Positions 12,369 through 24,282 of a DNA stretch of 64,000 nt are shown here, in pieces. The stretch comes from Bimastos eiseni (lineage: Eukaryota; Annelida; Clitellata; Crassiclitellata; Lumbricidae). Position 1 is the first letter of the stretch; each line of letters begins with the position of its first letter. A program made the position numbers and the translations under genes. Location: the NCBI GenBank assembly GCA_959347315.1, contig OY365806.1, forward strand, positions 23,388,900 through 23,452,899, given 5' to 3'. The notes beneath the pieces were generated by a model. The model was not told the origin of the DNA. It saw only the letters and a program-made list of their open reading frames with translations, and did no database searches.

Positions 12369-12700
12369 ATCCTCCTTCTAATCCTCCTCCTTCTAATCCT
12401 CCTCCTTCTAATCCTCCTCCTTCTAATCCTCCTCCTTCTAATCCTCCTCCTTCTAATCCTCCTCCTTCTAATCCTCCTCCTTCTAATCCTCCTCCTTCTA
12501 ATCCTCCTCCTTCTAATCCTCCTCCTTCTAATCCTCCTCCTTCTAATCCTCCTCCTTCTAATCCTCCTCCTTCTAATCCTCCTCCTTCTAATCCTCCTCC
12601 TTCTAATCCTCCTCCTTCTAATCCTCCTCCTTCTAATCCTCCTCCTTCTAATCCTCCTCCTTCTAATCCTCCTCCTTCTAATCCTCCTCCTTCTAATCTA
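12369..12700. repeat. 15-bp minisatellite, about 22 copies
   Basis: Near-perfect tandem array of the unit TAATCCTCCTCCTTC. The unit length is a multiple of three, so the array is open in frame on both strands. It reads (ILLLL)n on plus and (LEGGG)n on minus, giving frames of 167-192 codons that look like proteins but follow from the repeat. The flanking frames have no recognisable domain. Pyrimidine-rich sequence continues to about 13010. Confidence 0.95.
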
Positions 12701-13514
12701 TTCTGCATTTCCCCTTCATCTCCTCAACCATAACCAAACCCTTCTCCTCCTCTTCGTCTACTTCTCCTCTTCCTACCCGTCGCATTCCACTTCCGTAACA
12801 CCCGCCTGCTCTTCCTTTTATCTTGTCACTCCTCTCTCTGCTTCTCATCTCTTGAACATCTGTATCTCTCTCTTATATTGTTCTTCCGAACCCTATTCTT
12901 TCGCTCTTTCTTAATTGTGCCCTTCCACTCGTTCCTAATTTCTCATTTTCGCTTTGCTGTCTTATTTAGGACTTTATTGCATCTCGTTTTTTCCTCTTCT
13001 TCATTAAACTGTGATCGCTCGAGAACCAGCAAATCAATGTCAACCGAAATTCTTATCCTAATTACTTATGCCTTATGGCGAGTCTAAATTGAGCAAAACT
13101 GTCTGAATAGACAGACGGCTTCTCAACACCATAGGAGTCAACACAGCTGCTGCTGCTGCTTCTGGTGTCAGAAAAGAAAATCGTCTGGCAGATGCAGAGA
13201 ATATTAAATCTATTTAAGATAATCTTTGGCTATTTGCAAAATTGTCTTGTACTTTTCTCGAAAGAAACCAAATTGAAGCAAATCTAGAGATCTAGAAAAT
13301 AAACTGAATCTAATGTATTTGATAGGCTCTGTCCTGTTCATCCTCTATGCTTCTGCACGGTCAGCTATAGCTTCTCGATATGGCGTAGGCATCCACCTCT
13401 AGGCCTAAATGCTGATACCCAACTCCATGTAATCGGCGACTAAATGGGGGTGCGAATGCTACAAACTTACTTCGTATCTGCATTGACGACATCATGCTAT
13501 ATATATTGAGTCTA
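12701..13514. other. pyrimidine-rich then ordinary sequence; no gene recognised
   Basis: A CT-rich stretch extends from the minisatellite to about 13010. A short (GCT)5 tract lies near 13147. Nothing else could be supported. Confidence 0.5.
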
Positions 13515-13640
13515 TCCATGCGCCAAGTGGAATAATGGATAAGACACTGGGGCACAAAGCTGAGGAACCGAGTTCGATATCCATATTCCCCGTAAAATTG
13601 ACTAGCCCTTCTTTCGCTAGGCGGCAGCGTTTTTAAATTA
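13515..13640 (+). mobile_element. tRNA-headed SINE-like element
   Basis: The sequence has internal RNA polymerase III promoter blocks in the right order and spacing. Box A-like TGGAATAATGG is at 13528-13538 and box B-like GTTCGATATCC at 13572-13582. The head (AATGGATAAGACACTGG) resembles the D-arm of a tRNA-Arg type gene, but a complete cloverleaf with an acceptor stem is not present. The tail includes TTCGCTAGGCGGCAGC, a motif also seen at about 31493 and 39350. It is most likely a degraded SINE, and the boundaries are approximate. Confidence 0.6.
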
Positions 13641-15392
13641 GATGAATAGCTTCTATGGAATGCGCCCTGCGTGGTTATTGACATTGTCCTGTGAGCTTGT
13701 CATTAAACAAACATATTATTTTCATCCCTTTCGCTCCATCCACTCTACTACGCACGCTTTAGCCCTTCCAGTCGTTTCCACGCCCCCTCATTCCAGCCAT
13801 ACAATGTGCTCGTGATTTAGTTGTTTTCCTGGGGCATATTTCTAGCACATTTGGACTGTAAGCACTATCACCTGAAAAGTTCTTTATCTGCTGACATCAA
13901 AGGGATCGTAAACTGCCCAATGGCACTGGATAAGCAAGTGGTTTTAGGCCTATTAGTCACAGGATGACTATAATATTTTTAAATTAGAAATGATCCCAGT
14001 TTGATGTTAAAATCTAAGTTTACAGTCGATTTTATTTTGTGACAATCATAATCGCAAACGCTGCCAGCAAGTTATCGGATGTCGAAAAACTTAAAATGAC
14101 ATGTAGTAATGAAAGGTTCAAAGAATATAACAACTTGGGGTAAATATTATGTAAAGTGACGTTTTGAGGCTCCAATGAGATTGACGTAGACGGACAAGAA
14201 AGAGTTGGTAGAGAGGATTGGTAAGAGGGTGATGAATGTGAAATTCTAAATGTGTCGTGTTCTCAGCCGTCAGTGTTGTGAAGCAGAAAAGGGAGGCTTA
14301 GCCCGCGCGTTGAAATAACGAAAATAAATAAGTGAAGTAAAAATTTGTAGAAAATCGAGAACGATGGATTCAGGTTACATAATGTGCGTGTTCAAAAGTA
14401 TGCCGATGTAAACGAGTTCATTGCATTGAACTAACGAACTTTCAGCCAGCGTCAACCAGACTTTAGACGCTATGTATACACACTCTAACAAGTACCAAAT
14501 GCATCTCATTCTAGCCTACGTGGGTAACGAATCTCTTGCGTGTCATTCAACGTTTGATTTCGCACGTCGCTTGTGTACGGTGTGTGATTAAAGCTTTAAG
14601 AGATCGCTCGCTGATAGATCCAGTGTAACCTTATTTTATGTTCTAATTCAGTCATCGGATGTGTTCAAAGTCAACTCACAGAATGTCATCCACAGCAATA
14701 ATTATATTATGTCCTTTTACTAAGATATGTTCGTGATGAGGCTGAGCTGAACAGAAACATGAAAATGTGGACGGGCATATGAACACATGTAAGACGTATT
14801 GCATAAAAGGCATAATTAAAGGCAAGCTGTGCAGGATTACACGCACTGGCCAATTATGAACATGAAAGGCGTTTCAGAATGTGATATAGAATTATACTTC
14901 AAACGTGTATCACGAGACGTTTGTTTGTGATGAGGGAAACCCTGGGTGACGAGAGCAAATTAGTCGGCAAAACTTCGTCGGTGTTCCTTCTGTCGTATGG
15001 TTAGAAAGTAACCTCAGGCTATTGCTCTTTCTGCGTCGTATGTATTCGTCCATCAGCTGTGACCAATTGGCCGTAGTTTTCTGTAACTGCTCGTCGCCGG
15101 AGTGAGTGAGGGAAGACTTCCCGGCGACAGTAGAGCGAATACGATGGTAGCAATGCAACGAGATCCAGAAATGTTGTGTATTTGTTTGTCTATCATGCTT
15201 ACGGTAAATGTTACAATGGTCTTTCTAAAGATGAAACGTTGCGTGCGTTTTCGTAACCTGAATGCCGTGCAAGAAATAACATTCTTTTTTTAATTTTGCA
15301 ATTTCTTGGCTGCTTAAAAAGTGCTTATGATTCATTACTTGTAAATGATGATATTTAGTTGATTTAAGCAGTCCTCATTTTAACTTACTTAG
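13641..15392. other. no gene recognised
   Basis: Ordinary AT-rich sequence with short frames on both strands and no recognisable domains or repeats. Confidence 0.5.
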
Positions 15393-15506
15393 CTCTTCCA
15401 CTCCTTACAGTCCAGCAGTGCCAATCCCAAGCCTGGATAAAGGAGGAGGGCGACGCTAATGGTCTTTGTTATCGCACAGCGTCGTTAAACTGCAACAAAC
15501 CAACCA
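15393..15506 (+). repeat. dispersed repeat R1, copy B
   Basis: This copy matches the R1 consensus closely from CAGTGCCAATCCCAAGCCTG through GCGTCGTTAAACTGCAAC. With copy D (57521-57632) it is the best preserved. It ends in an A/C-rich tail (AACAAACCAACCA). Confidence 0.88.
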
Positions 15507-16235
15507 GTCCTTATTTTCTTCGTTTGCATAAAAGTAAAAAATTGCCCGGTTGAGGAAGCTATCGAATTTGAAAGCTGGAAAACCCCTTAGAAGTTTCAAC
15601 GAAGGCGCTGCATAAATGGTTGCCTCGAATACAGATGCACTGAGGTGTCACTTATAATCAATGCTCAATGCTTCCTGTTTAGATGTAGACAGTTAATCAA
15701 TGTAGGATGAACAGCTTGCGCGATTGAAGTTACTTTACAGCAGATAGCGACTAACTCATCCAAACGAGTTTACACAAGGGTCATAATTCTGCATATTTAG
15801 GCGTTTATGACATATTCTTCGTTGAATATAGAGCGAAGAACGTTTGTGTTTGTGAAGCGTCCGAACAATAAATCTGTGACAGACTTCTTGAAAATCGCTG
15901 ACTTGACGAGATCTCTTCAGTAACTTGAGATATTCTTTTATATCCATAGCGATCTTCTGTTTTATTCAGTTTCCTAAGCGAAATCGTTGACATTCCTATG
16001 CGTCAGAATTGTATGTTTTCTCTTTAAATTCCTGGAGATTAGTTTCAGCGCATTAAATAGCGAGAAGACGACGACGCTGAAATTACTTGCTTAGGACAGC
16101 GATAGATTGAACAGAATGAAGCGACATCTCCATTGAAACTGGCAACGGTTGTCGTGAAGGATCTCAACCGATCAAATCAAGGACAATAAACGTGGTCGAG
16201 GCCATACGGTGGCTGTAGAACAATGTTCTATGCAG
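15507..16235. other. no gene recognised
   Basis: Ordinary sequence. GAAGGCGCTGCATAAATGG at about 15600 resembles the GGGGCGCTATATAA SINE-tail motif seen near 46630 and 60790, but is too short to call. Confidence 0.45.
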
Positions 16236-16352
16236 CTACATTTACGGCTATTCATTTACATGTACATTTTGGTTATACATTTGCATGTACATTTCGACTT
16301 TACATTAACATTTACGACTATACGCTTACATTTCTGCGAATTTACATTTCGG
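16236..16352. repeat. degenerate 25-bp tandem repeat
   Basis: About five imperfect units built around ACATTT, such as TTTACATGTACATTTTGG then TTATACA, followed by TTTGCATGTACATTTCGAC. The spacing drifts between about 20 and 25 bp. Confidence 0.7.
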
Positions 16353-17514
16353 TAGCGAGACCTACATTATTTCTCATCTGTTTCTCTCAGATCGGTCGTC
16401 TACATGATATATATATTTACTATTGTGGCGGGTTTTTAATATGCAAAATTGCCAACTTTGGCAATTGCCTATTGAAAGAATGCAAAAAGGAGACGAATCG
16501 ACCAGTGCTGCAATTGTGTAGGGGCAGGAAGTACCGTCGACAATAAACAGAAGAGTAAATGTTGGATAAAAAATTAAACAGTTAGAGTGAGAGAAAGATA
16601 CAAAAGAAAAGCATCTCTTTGGTAAAGACGTTTTGGGTTCCGATGGTTGTGAGCAATGATTAGGGGCAGCATTACTCTGAGAGGTTAACAAATAAAAGAC
16701 CAAAAAAACTTTGTATTGCCACGAATATTACAGTGACAACCAAACTTTGAAATATTCCCTAAAATTAATGACGTTGACAAAGTGGAGGCCCAGAAGGGAT
16801 ATAGTCCCGCTGTTAAGGCCACCAAATTTTATTGTCTATATACAATGGGAATGGCAGCAAGCAAACATGTAGTAAAATAGTAACTATATCAATTCTAACT
16901 AGCTAATTAAGATAATGTTGCATGGCAAACTAAATAGTGGCTTGGCTTTAACTCGAAGTGATTAATAAAAAGAAATACGAGCATAATACTATAATCCATA
17001 TCCAGAACATAAAATGCATTGTTTAATTTGATTGTTATTAAAACTGAAACTTTGACGGTATACAATGAGCGTCTTTACACCGTTATTGTACAACAATTAA
17101 GATAATTGCTCATCTTATATCTAATTCGACAGATCCCTCGCAATGGACTGTTAAAATATTGTGAGGAAGTCTATAGAAGAGAAATACACACAGTGACTCT
17201 CTTTTGGAAAGAAATCCCATCCTACTTTAGGCGACTCCCTAATTTATGCATCTTTTCAAGGGTTTCGCCGCTTTCGAATTGTTAAAAACTAATTTACCTG
17301 GGGCTTCCGAAGATCAATTTGATCTAAGAGGAGTAGATGCAGACCCACCTCATACACATAGCTAATCACTTTAAATGACTGCCTGTGTTTTCGTCATGAA
17401 GAGTATTTTGTTCAGATTCATGATTTTGAATATCGACTTTCTTCATCAAACTCTATTGCAACCATTGAACCATTGCAACTCTGAACAAGTATATATTTTG
17501 CACAATGTCGGGCA
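16353..17514. other. no gene recognised
   Basis: AT-rich sequence with short frames only. No domain, RNA or repeat was recognised. Confidence 0.5.
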
Positions 17515-17614
17515 CGAGACCAAAACCTAGAGACCAAGACCGAGACCAAGACCGAGAGGTCCAAGACCGAGACCGGGTGGTCCGAGACCAAGACCAAGAC
17601 TAAGACCGATACCC
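17515..17614. repeat. degenerate GAGACCAAGACC array, block 1
   Basis: Imperfect 6- and 12-bp units of GAGACC / AAGACC. The same array type recurs in the same orientation at 18131-18320, about 0.6 kb away. Confidence 0.85.
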
Positions 17615-18130
17615 ATTTTATCAACAATTCAATTTATTAAGACTCTGAAACGGAATGAAACGCTTAAGGCAATAACGTTATTGCTGAAGAATAGTAATCT
17701 TAATATTGGTCCAAACAACAGTTTTACCGGACAGTCTGAAATTTTGCGGGTCCAGTCCTTGGCTTTGGCCTGAGAATATCACACTATAGATTACTTACAG
17801 TATACGATTGGCAAATACTTAAAGACATCTGAACAAGTAGATTAACGTTCCGTTTCCATGGTGTACTTGTACTCGGAATTGTAGGTTAACAGTCACTACA
17901 CGTGGACGACCACATAATTATTAGATTGTTCCAAAACCTTGAAATTTGTAAAGTTTGAAATAGCTGACTCCGTTGCAAATGCATTTTTTGCCCATAGTAA
18001 CATGTTTATATAGATGGTCAGCAAGCCACATATCGATAACAATAGCTTAGGGCCTAAACATCCGGTGTCTCTAATAATAAAAAATAACCGACAAATATAA
18101 AAAAAATTGCACTGATATGAACGCTAATCT
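17615..18130. other. spacer between two GAGACC arrays
   Basis: AT-rich unique sequence of about 0.5 kb lies between the two related arrays. It may be the interior of a decayed transposon whose ends carry the arrays, but the arrays are in direct rather than inverted orientation. Confidence 0.4.
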
Positions 18131-18320
18131 AAGACGGAGACCAATCCCAGGACCGTTCCTTTAAGACCAAGACCGAGACCGACGTATTCGAGACCAAGAC
18201 CGAGACCAATACCGAGACCAAGACCGAGACCAAGGCCGATGCATTCAAGACCAAGGCCGCAGTTTTCCGGTCTCGAGACCGTCTCAAAACCAATACCGCG
18301 CTCTCGAGAATACATCCCTA
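18131..18320. repeat. degenerate GAGACCAAGACC array, block 2, with possible hAT end
   Basis: Units of GACCAAGACCGA are followed by GGTCTCGAGACCGTCTC. The block stops at CATCCCTA (18313-18320). The reverse complement, TAGGGATG, is a common hAT-type terminal sequence. This suggests the block is the subterminal region of a hAT element ending at 18320, but no partner end or target duplication was found. Confidence 0.6.
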
Positions 18321-19063
18321 ATATTGCGGGATCTTGACTCGTTCAGAATCACGAGGCTAACCACCCAAGTCATTCGTTTTAAATAAATGATTTGATTTGA
18401 ATTGTTGGGAAAGATGCAAAGCAGATCTCATTCATCAGATTCGATGGGCTTTACCAAACGCAGATAGCCACGAACGAAGACTGGGCGGTTTAGCAATTTG
18501 ACCTTGCACATCTGTTCTTGGTCTATGTATTACGCCAGGGAATCTAGTCATGGGTTATATCGTCGAGGAGAATTGGCCGCAGAGAGACTGCCACATTTAT
18601 AACGAAGCAATCGCCCTGCTGTGTAAATATTCAGCCCATGTCGTTTGCGGTGTCAAGTGTTAAGGATTGGTCTGCATAATCTAATGGTGCATCAGATCTT
18701 TCAGCATTGCTTCTTGACTTCGACTACCGCCCAGGAGCCTTTGTTAGCGCAGATACTGTAGGTGATAGGACGGATACGTATTCAACCCAACCATCAGATG
18801 CAAATGAACCCGTTTCATTAGGGTACCGCTTTCTGAAGAGTCAGCGCAATCTGGAATAGTGAACAAAGGTTTGTTGCTGGGATGACTTTCCGTTTCGTCT
18901 CTGGAGATAGTTAAATCAGCACTAGGGGCGGGAATAGCCGGTCTTGGCCTATATGACGAAGAAGATCTATCGATGCGGCGGCGTGTCTAAATACTAGAGA
19001 GGCAGTCTCCTTCGCTTTCTACTTCAATCACAACCCAGCAATATTTTTATCGGCTCGTCTGCA
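18321..19063. other. no gene recognised
   Basis: Ordinary sequence with no long frame and no repeat that I could define. Confidence 0.5.
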
Positions 19064-19069
19064 TCTTTC

Positions 19070-19128
<59 letters not shown>

Positions 19129-19254
19129 CTGTCACTCTCTGTCTCTCTCTGACTCTCTCTCTCTGTCTCCCTCTCTGTCTCCCTCTCTGTCTCTCTATGT
19201 CTGTCTGTTTCTCTCTTGTTCTCTCCCTATTTCTATCTCTATCTCTGTCTCTAT
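19064..19254. repeat. (TCTG)n / (TC)n / (TA)n compound microsatellite
   Basis: Pyrimidine-rich simple repeat with an embedded (TA)n tract near 19108-19128. The Arg/Glu/Asp-rich minus-strand frame across it is an artefact. Confidence 0.9.
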
Positions 19255-20366
19255 CCTTACGTCTGAATTGCTCTGTCGCGAGGTACATGTATATCTTATT
19301 CGTGTTATTACATGCACTGTTGTGGCTGTCAGGGAGTCCGTGTACCTCTATTGCCTGTTGGTTATAACGTCAGTGCGCTCTAAAGAGGCGGCCAGAAGGG
19401 GACAGCACACCACCAGCTGAGCTTCTGGCCCCTCCAAATGTTAGTCCACTTTTTGAAGAAAGCAGACATCCAGCTGGCCCCTCTGTCGGGTTCCCCGCCC
19501 CTTGGTGCCCACTCTGTTGTGAAAGCCCAGAGCCAGGTTTTGATGACGTTACCAAAGAACGGATGATGATGATGCCTAACCATCCTTTGTGTAGTAATAT
19601 TGCATGCATGTATACGTTCTCCCACAGTAGCACAGTAGGAAAGGAAAATATAAGAATTTTCAATAAATTAATCAATCATTTTCAATCTCTCAAATTTCAG
19701 ACTCGCGATGAGTCAAATGTCAGACGTCAGTCTGTCAGTCTCTCAGCTGATGTGTACAAAGAAAAAAATCAGTCAATGCGCGCTTTATAAGATCTCAGTC
19801 AACCGACGTTCGAAGCAAGACAACCAGACAAACAGGCAGACAAACATACAGACAGAAAGACGGAAACACCGAAACTTGTAGAGACAGTTAGAGGAGAAGG
19901 AGAAGGCGGCGGCAATGATGTAACGAGAGAGTCCTACATTGAGTGATTCTATTTGAATGCATTCCGTGAAATTCGATTCAATTTCTCGGAACGCATCGTC
20001 GGGGTCGAGGAGTAAACAGACTCCTTGAGTGAGAAGTCAAGGTAGAGAATGCAGAGAAGACCGACCAAAGTAATGGAATATATTACACGACGTTTTCAAC
20101 AGAGTCATCCGATCTGTTCTCGAGAACTGTCTTTCTGACGGACGGAGGGGAAGGGAGGACCACGTGCAGACAAAATGAATCGACCTTCATTCGCCCTTTA
20201 TAGACGCAGCTCTTTCTCATATTATAGTGACTTCTTTGTTGTTCATTTCTTAAATGCACATGCAAACAAAACGAAAATAAACAAGTCTCGCGGGCGTGGT
20301 GGGCCCCGTCGACCTACAGCGCTGAATACATTTTAGTTCAGCGAAGATTGAATTAATCTACTTTAT
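19255..20366. other. no gene recognised
   Basis: The interval 19375-19560 is relatively GC-rich and has overlapping open frames on both strands (about 80-100 codons). It may be an old transposable-element fragment, but I do not recognise it. The rest is ordinary sequence. Confidence 0.4.
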
Positions 20367-20577
20367 CCGAGGAGGCGGATGTAGATTAGAGCAGTGGCGG
20401 GAAATGGCAGAAGAACAGAGGAGCAAATGGAAGGAGACTCTTATGGATACCATAAGCGTCTTGAATAGAGAAGTGGTTTAAGAAGCTCAATACGTGGAAG
20501 ATGTTTGGTCATCGAAGATCTCATCTGCCTTTTCCGAGGAAGCGGATGTAGATTGGAGCATCGGCGAGAATTGGCAG
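20367..20577. repeat. 44-bp direct repeat (two copies, 167 bp apart)
   Basis: 20367-20410 and 20534-20577 share CCGAGGARGCGGATGTAGAT and the continuation GAGCA...GGCG.GAA.TGGCAG. They differ at about seven positions. The copies are in direct orientation with unrelated sequence between. Confidence 0.8.
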
Positions 20578-20699
20578 TGAACGCGCACGAACAAGCACTT
20601 GTGAGATTTGCGCTGTCGTCGCCACCATTATCACCATAGTTGTCCTGATCATGATCCTAATCACTATATTTTTATTTAGCCTATGCACAACACACCGAG

Positions 20700-20981
20700 T
20701 CATTTATCCACCTCATGATGGCATCCAGTACTGCTGATGAGAGTGCGTTTGGCTGCTGACAGGTCCTCGACGTTCAGTTGTAGAACTCGAAATACCGGCC
20801 CAATGGCTTGGAAGTCATCGGGCCCTGGATGGACGGGGGCCGCGTGTGGCGCGTGACCAGGATTCATGTTGAGTAAATTTGGTCCTGCTAGTAGGATCAC
20901 TGGCTTCTCCAGAGTTGACCTCTGGATACTGACGAGGGGCACGACGAGAACGCTGATCCAATGCCCCATTATCTTTATCAT
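20700..20981 (-). pseudogene. LINE ORF2 N-terminal fragment (AP-endonuclease start)
   Basis: A 93-codon minus-strand frame. A Pro/His-rich stretch (residues about 41-57) leads into GPVFRVLQLNVEDLSAAKRT at residues 61-80. The RVLQLNVxxLSxAKR pattern is the first conserved block of the endonuclease/exonuclease/phosphatase domain found at the start of ORF2 in many non-LTR retrotransposons. The Asn in QLN aligns with the active-site Asn of that block. The next expected block (a VxxxQET-type motif) does not follow. The frame hits a stop at about 20700, so this is a short orphan fragment. Its relation to LINE family A is unknown, because the two cover different parts of the protein. Confidence 0.6.
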
Positions 20982-21291
20982 CAGTGATCAATTAAATGAC
21001 CTCCAATATTTTAGGTCCGTTGTCAAATCAAAATCTTTTCACAGCCAATAGAATTTAATGACGACATATATGTCTTCGTCAACCTTTTACCCAAATTCAT
21101 GTATGGAGTTCTTATCCAATGTGGTCGAGTTGACTGACTCCGTTTGGTGAAATCTATGAAGGCAAAGCGAGCATCATACATGTATACACATAAAACGTCA
21201 TGTATATACGTGTACACATACAGCAAATGTGTATATGTTATAGGCAATGTGTCAAACTATGGATTTTGAAATATGACTAAGCAGTTTGTAA
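20982..21291. other. no gene recognised
   Basis: Contains ACATGTATACACATA-type low-complexity DNA near 21170-21240. Nothing else was seen. Confidence 0.5.
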
Positions 21292-21416
21292 AACCCTAAC
21301 TCTACACTAACCCTAACCCTGCACTAACTCTACACTAACCGTAGCCCTAATCCTGACCCTAATCCTGACCCTAACCCTTACCATAACCCGAACCCTAACT
21401 CTAATCCTAATCGTAA
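21292..21416. repeat. degenerate telomere-like (CCCTAA)n interstitial tract
   Basis: Repeated CCCTAA units are mixed with variants such as CTCTACACTAAC, CCCTGCACTAAC, CCTGACCCTAAT and CCCGAACCCTAA. The animal telomere repeat is TTAGGG, so this is a C-strand interstitial telomere-like sequence with many mutations. Confidence 0.85.
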
Positions 21417-22854
21417 ATGGATTATTTTACATGTTGCCTGAAATCTAAGAAATCAGGCATTTAAAAAAATCCCTGTTTGACTTATTGCCTGTAACATAAT
21501 TGTATAGGCATATATAAGCCTACTTGTATACCTATTGACGCTATTGACACCATCCTGTCCATTTATGATTTTTACAAACATGGCGTCCGTCCAAGTTACA
21601 TGAAATAATCTGCCCAACCATGTACTCCAGACTGCCACAAATGGGTTAAACATAATAAGAAATAGTTTTATGAGCAGGTGCCATATTATAAGTATGCACC
21701 TTCTATACACCGCAATGGTTAAACCCAACGTGGTTGACGAAGACCTAACGACAATCAAACAATAATTTTACGATCTCAGTAACCAAATGTTTGTGTATTG
21801 ATTGCGTTGTAAAAGATATGTCGTTAGCAAATTAAATCTAAACCAAGTTTATATTGCGACCGTGTGAGAACTTTTCACGCCTATATTTCAAAGGGGTCGG
21901 ATGAGATCTTTCAAATGGGAACCACAATAGTTAAGGATCCCGTGAATGGATCGTGCCATAGGTCGATATTCGAATCTCTCCAATTTAGTCGCGATTTTTG
22001 TTCTCACCGATAGCTTCACGCATAGAACCGACGCATGATCCACCGTACCTAACCAGGAATATTGAGGTTATTGAGTCCAAATACACGCAGCGAATTTATC
22101 ATCCCTGCTAAATGATCGGAAGTTATCAGAGCCGATGGTCGGCCTGACTTAGGGCGGACTCAATCGGCCTGCGGATGGTGCGGCGGTCACCCGACTGACA
22201 GAATCCGAGAACCTCTAGAGAATTTACTGTCGTATCCAGAGCGGATTGACTACTTTCGTCATTCTTCCATGCCTCCCACGCTCTAGCGCATGACTGGCTT
22301 TCCATTAGGACATCCCTAGAGGTCTGTCGACCATTAAAACATCGCCTATTCCTCTTCCTGCAGCGCTTTGCTTTTCTATTCGCTCTAAGTGACGGTCGCC
22401 ATTCTAAGCCGAAGATTATCATACATCAAATCGACCGCTTTGGGGCACATTTCTGAGCACGTCAACGCAGGACCGCAGACGACGCTTCGTTGGGCTGTCT
22501 ATTTTTATCAGTTATATGTTCCTAAAGAACCTATCGACTTATAGGTGGAATCCAGTGACACGCAAGATGCAGATAGGAGGCCAAGGAACGCGCTTCAGGG
22601 ACACGGCGTCAATGAGATTCGAGTACAACAGAGTCAGTCTACACAACGAAGTCGTCGATCATAGTTCAGAGCTCATATTATTCGACTGTAAATAGGATCA
22701 TCCGAAGAGATTGAATCGCAAATGCCGTCGCCAATAAGACCAAGCTGAAGACCGGAGTAATAGGTCACTCAAGTCGATCGGTCAGCTACTACTGCTATTA
22801 CTGCAGTTGAGTGTAGGGGCGATACAGGTGATACGTTTGTAAGCGAGACCTAGA
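21417..22854. other. no gene recognised
   Basis: Frames of about 100 codons occur on the minus strand (21453-21758 and 22126-22422) with no recognisable domain or conserved motif. No repeat was defined. Confidence 0.45.
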
Positions 22855-23020
22855 GAAGGACACTACGGAAAAGGAGAAAGAAGAGGAGGAGGAAGAAAAG
22901 GAAGTAAAAGAGGAAGACGAGTAGGAAGAGGAAGAGGAGGGGAAAGTTTAGCAAAATTAGAAGAGATGACGATGAAGTAGAAGATGAAGAGGGAGAGGAA
23001 GAAGAAGATGAGGCTGATGA
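22855..23020. repeat. polypurine (GA-rich) tract
   Basis: About 150 bp of nearly pure GAGGAAGAAG-type sequence. It gives Ser/Leu/Phe-rich artefactual minus-strand frames. Long purine/pyrimidine strand asymmetry can form triplex-type structures. Confidence 0.85.
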
Positions 23021-24220
23021 CGCGTTCATCTGTTGCATGGGAAATTCCTCTCCAACGATCGAGCAATTCCACTGCCTCTCATAGTTCATTGTAAGATCTG
23101 GCGGGAGTTCAGTCAACGGCCGAAGAAGCAATGAACTAAATGAATTAACGACCGAATTGAAGGACGGGCAAATCAATTATTCAAGATGAACAAGCGTCTT
23201 TTGGGGTATGAAAGTACATCCTTTTATAAAATTGCAGCTAAATTGGTCATAGCTGCAAGGCAAACGTCACTACACAGCATTGCTGGATGTTATTTAGTTG
23301 AAACCATTTATTTTGCTTCTTAAACCATCGTTTCTGAAAAGCACGATTTATTCTTCTGCTTTAATTTTTCGAACAACAGCAACAACAACATCTTCAGTCA
23401 ACCGTAGTGAAATTTGAAAAAGGAGGACCAGAATCATGGCGAGGAGTGTTCAGCGAAACAGAGGCGCAACTATAGATGAGGCGTAAATGTTCAGACGTCA
23501 TGAATGAATTACTCGATTTGGATAGTCTATATGATTATATGAAGCATCCATCACGACTTTAAAAAGCGATAAAATTATGTAGCAGCAAATGAAAGTATAT
23601 ATATATTATTAATAGGTAGACACCTGTGCAGACTATCATAAAATTGTCGTTCGCTCTTTTGAACATGTTAGTAAATCGCAGTTCAGAATTAATACATTAA
23701 ATTACACTGTACCGTATATTAGTATATTTTTATTTACTTAATAACATTGATGTTCTCATAATTTGCATAATCTTTATAATTATTGCCGTCTTCGTTGGCT
23801 AAGTCAATCCTTCGATTGTGGGGGGCTCGAACTACATGCACATGTAGGCTACCTTGTCACAGGTCGCAATGATTGCCTGCTAGAACAAACCGTGTCTTCG
23901 TCGTCTCTGCCAAGATGAACTCATAAACCGTTCGTCGAGTACGGTCTCCGTTCATCAACGGTCTACTTCTTTCACCATCTCTTCCTGCTTATGGCTTTGT
24001 CTGATTTTCTACCATCGTCTCTATACTTATGACTTCTTATGACTCGGTCCTTTGCTCCGCTTCTGTTTCATTTGGCTGAACATCGATATTTCACAGAAGC
24101 AAATGGATATAATTATATGATGTTGAAAGCTGGACATTGGTCAATGGTGGAGTGATATTTGACCAACACATCTCTATATCTTATGCCTCAGCTCTTGTTC
24201 ATCTTATTTCTTATGTTTTT
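23021..24220. other. no gene recognised
   Basis: AT-rich unique-looking sequence. Short TA tract near 23598. Nothing else was seen. Confidence 0.5.
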
Positions 24221-24282
24221 TCCCTATTTCCTTCTTCTTCTCCTTCTTCATCTTCATCATCGTCATCATCATCATCATCAGC
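24221..24282. repeat. (CTT)n / (CAT)n trinucleotide tract
   Basis: CTTCTTCTT changes to CATCATCAT. It reads as poly-Ser on plus and poly-Asp on minus and is a simple repeat. Confidence 0.9.

Noticed and set aside
12369..12700. CRISPR-like array
   Set aside because: The repeats are contiguous 15-mers with no spacers, in a eukaryotic context.
12205..12914. Long open frames (167 and 192 codons) rich in Leu or Gly
   Set aside because: They are the six-frame translation of a 15-bp tandem array; the flanks show no domain.
17515..18320. A single hAT element bounded by the two GAGACC arrays
   Set aside because: The arrays are in direct, not inverted, orientation, and no matching left tip or 8-bp duplication was found.
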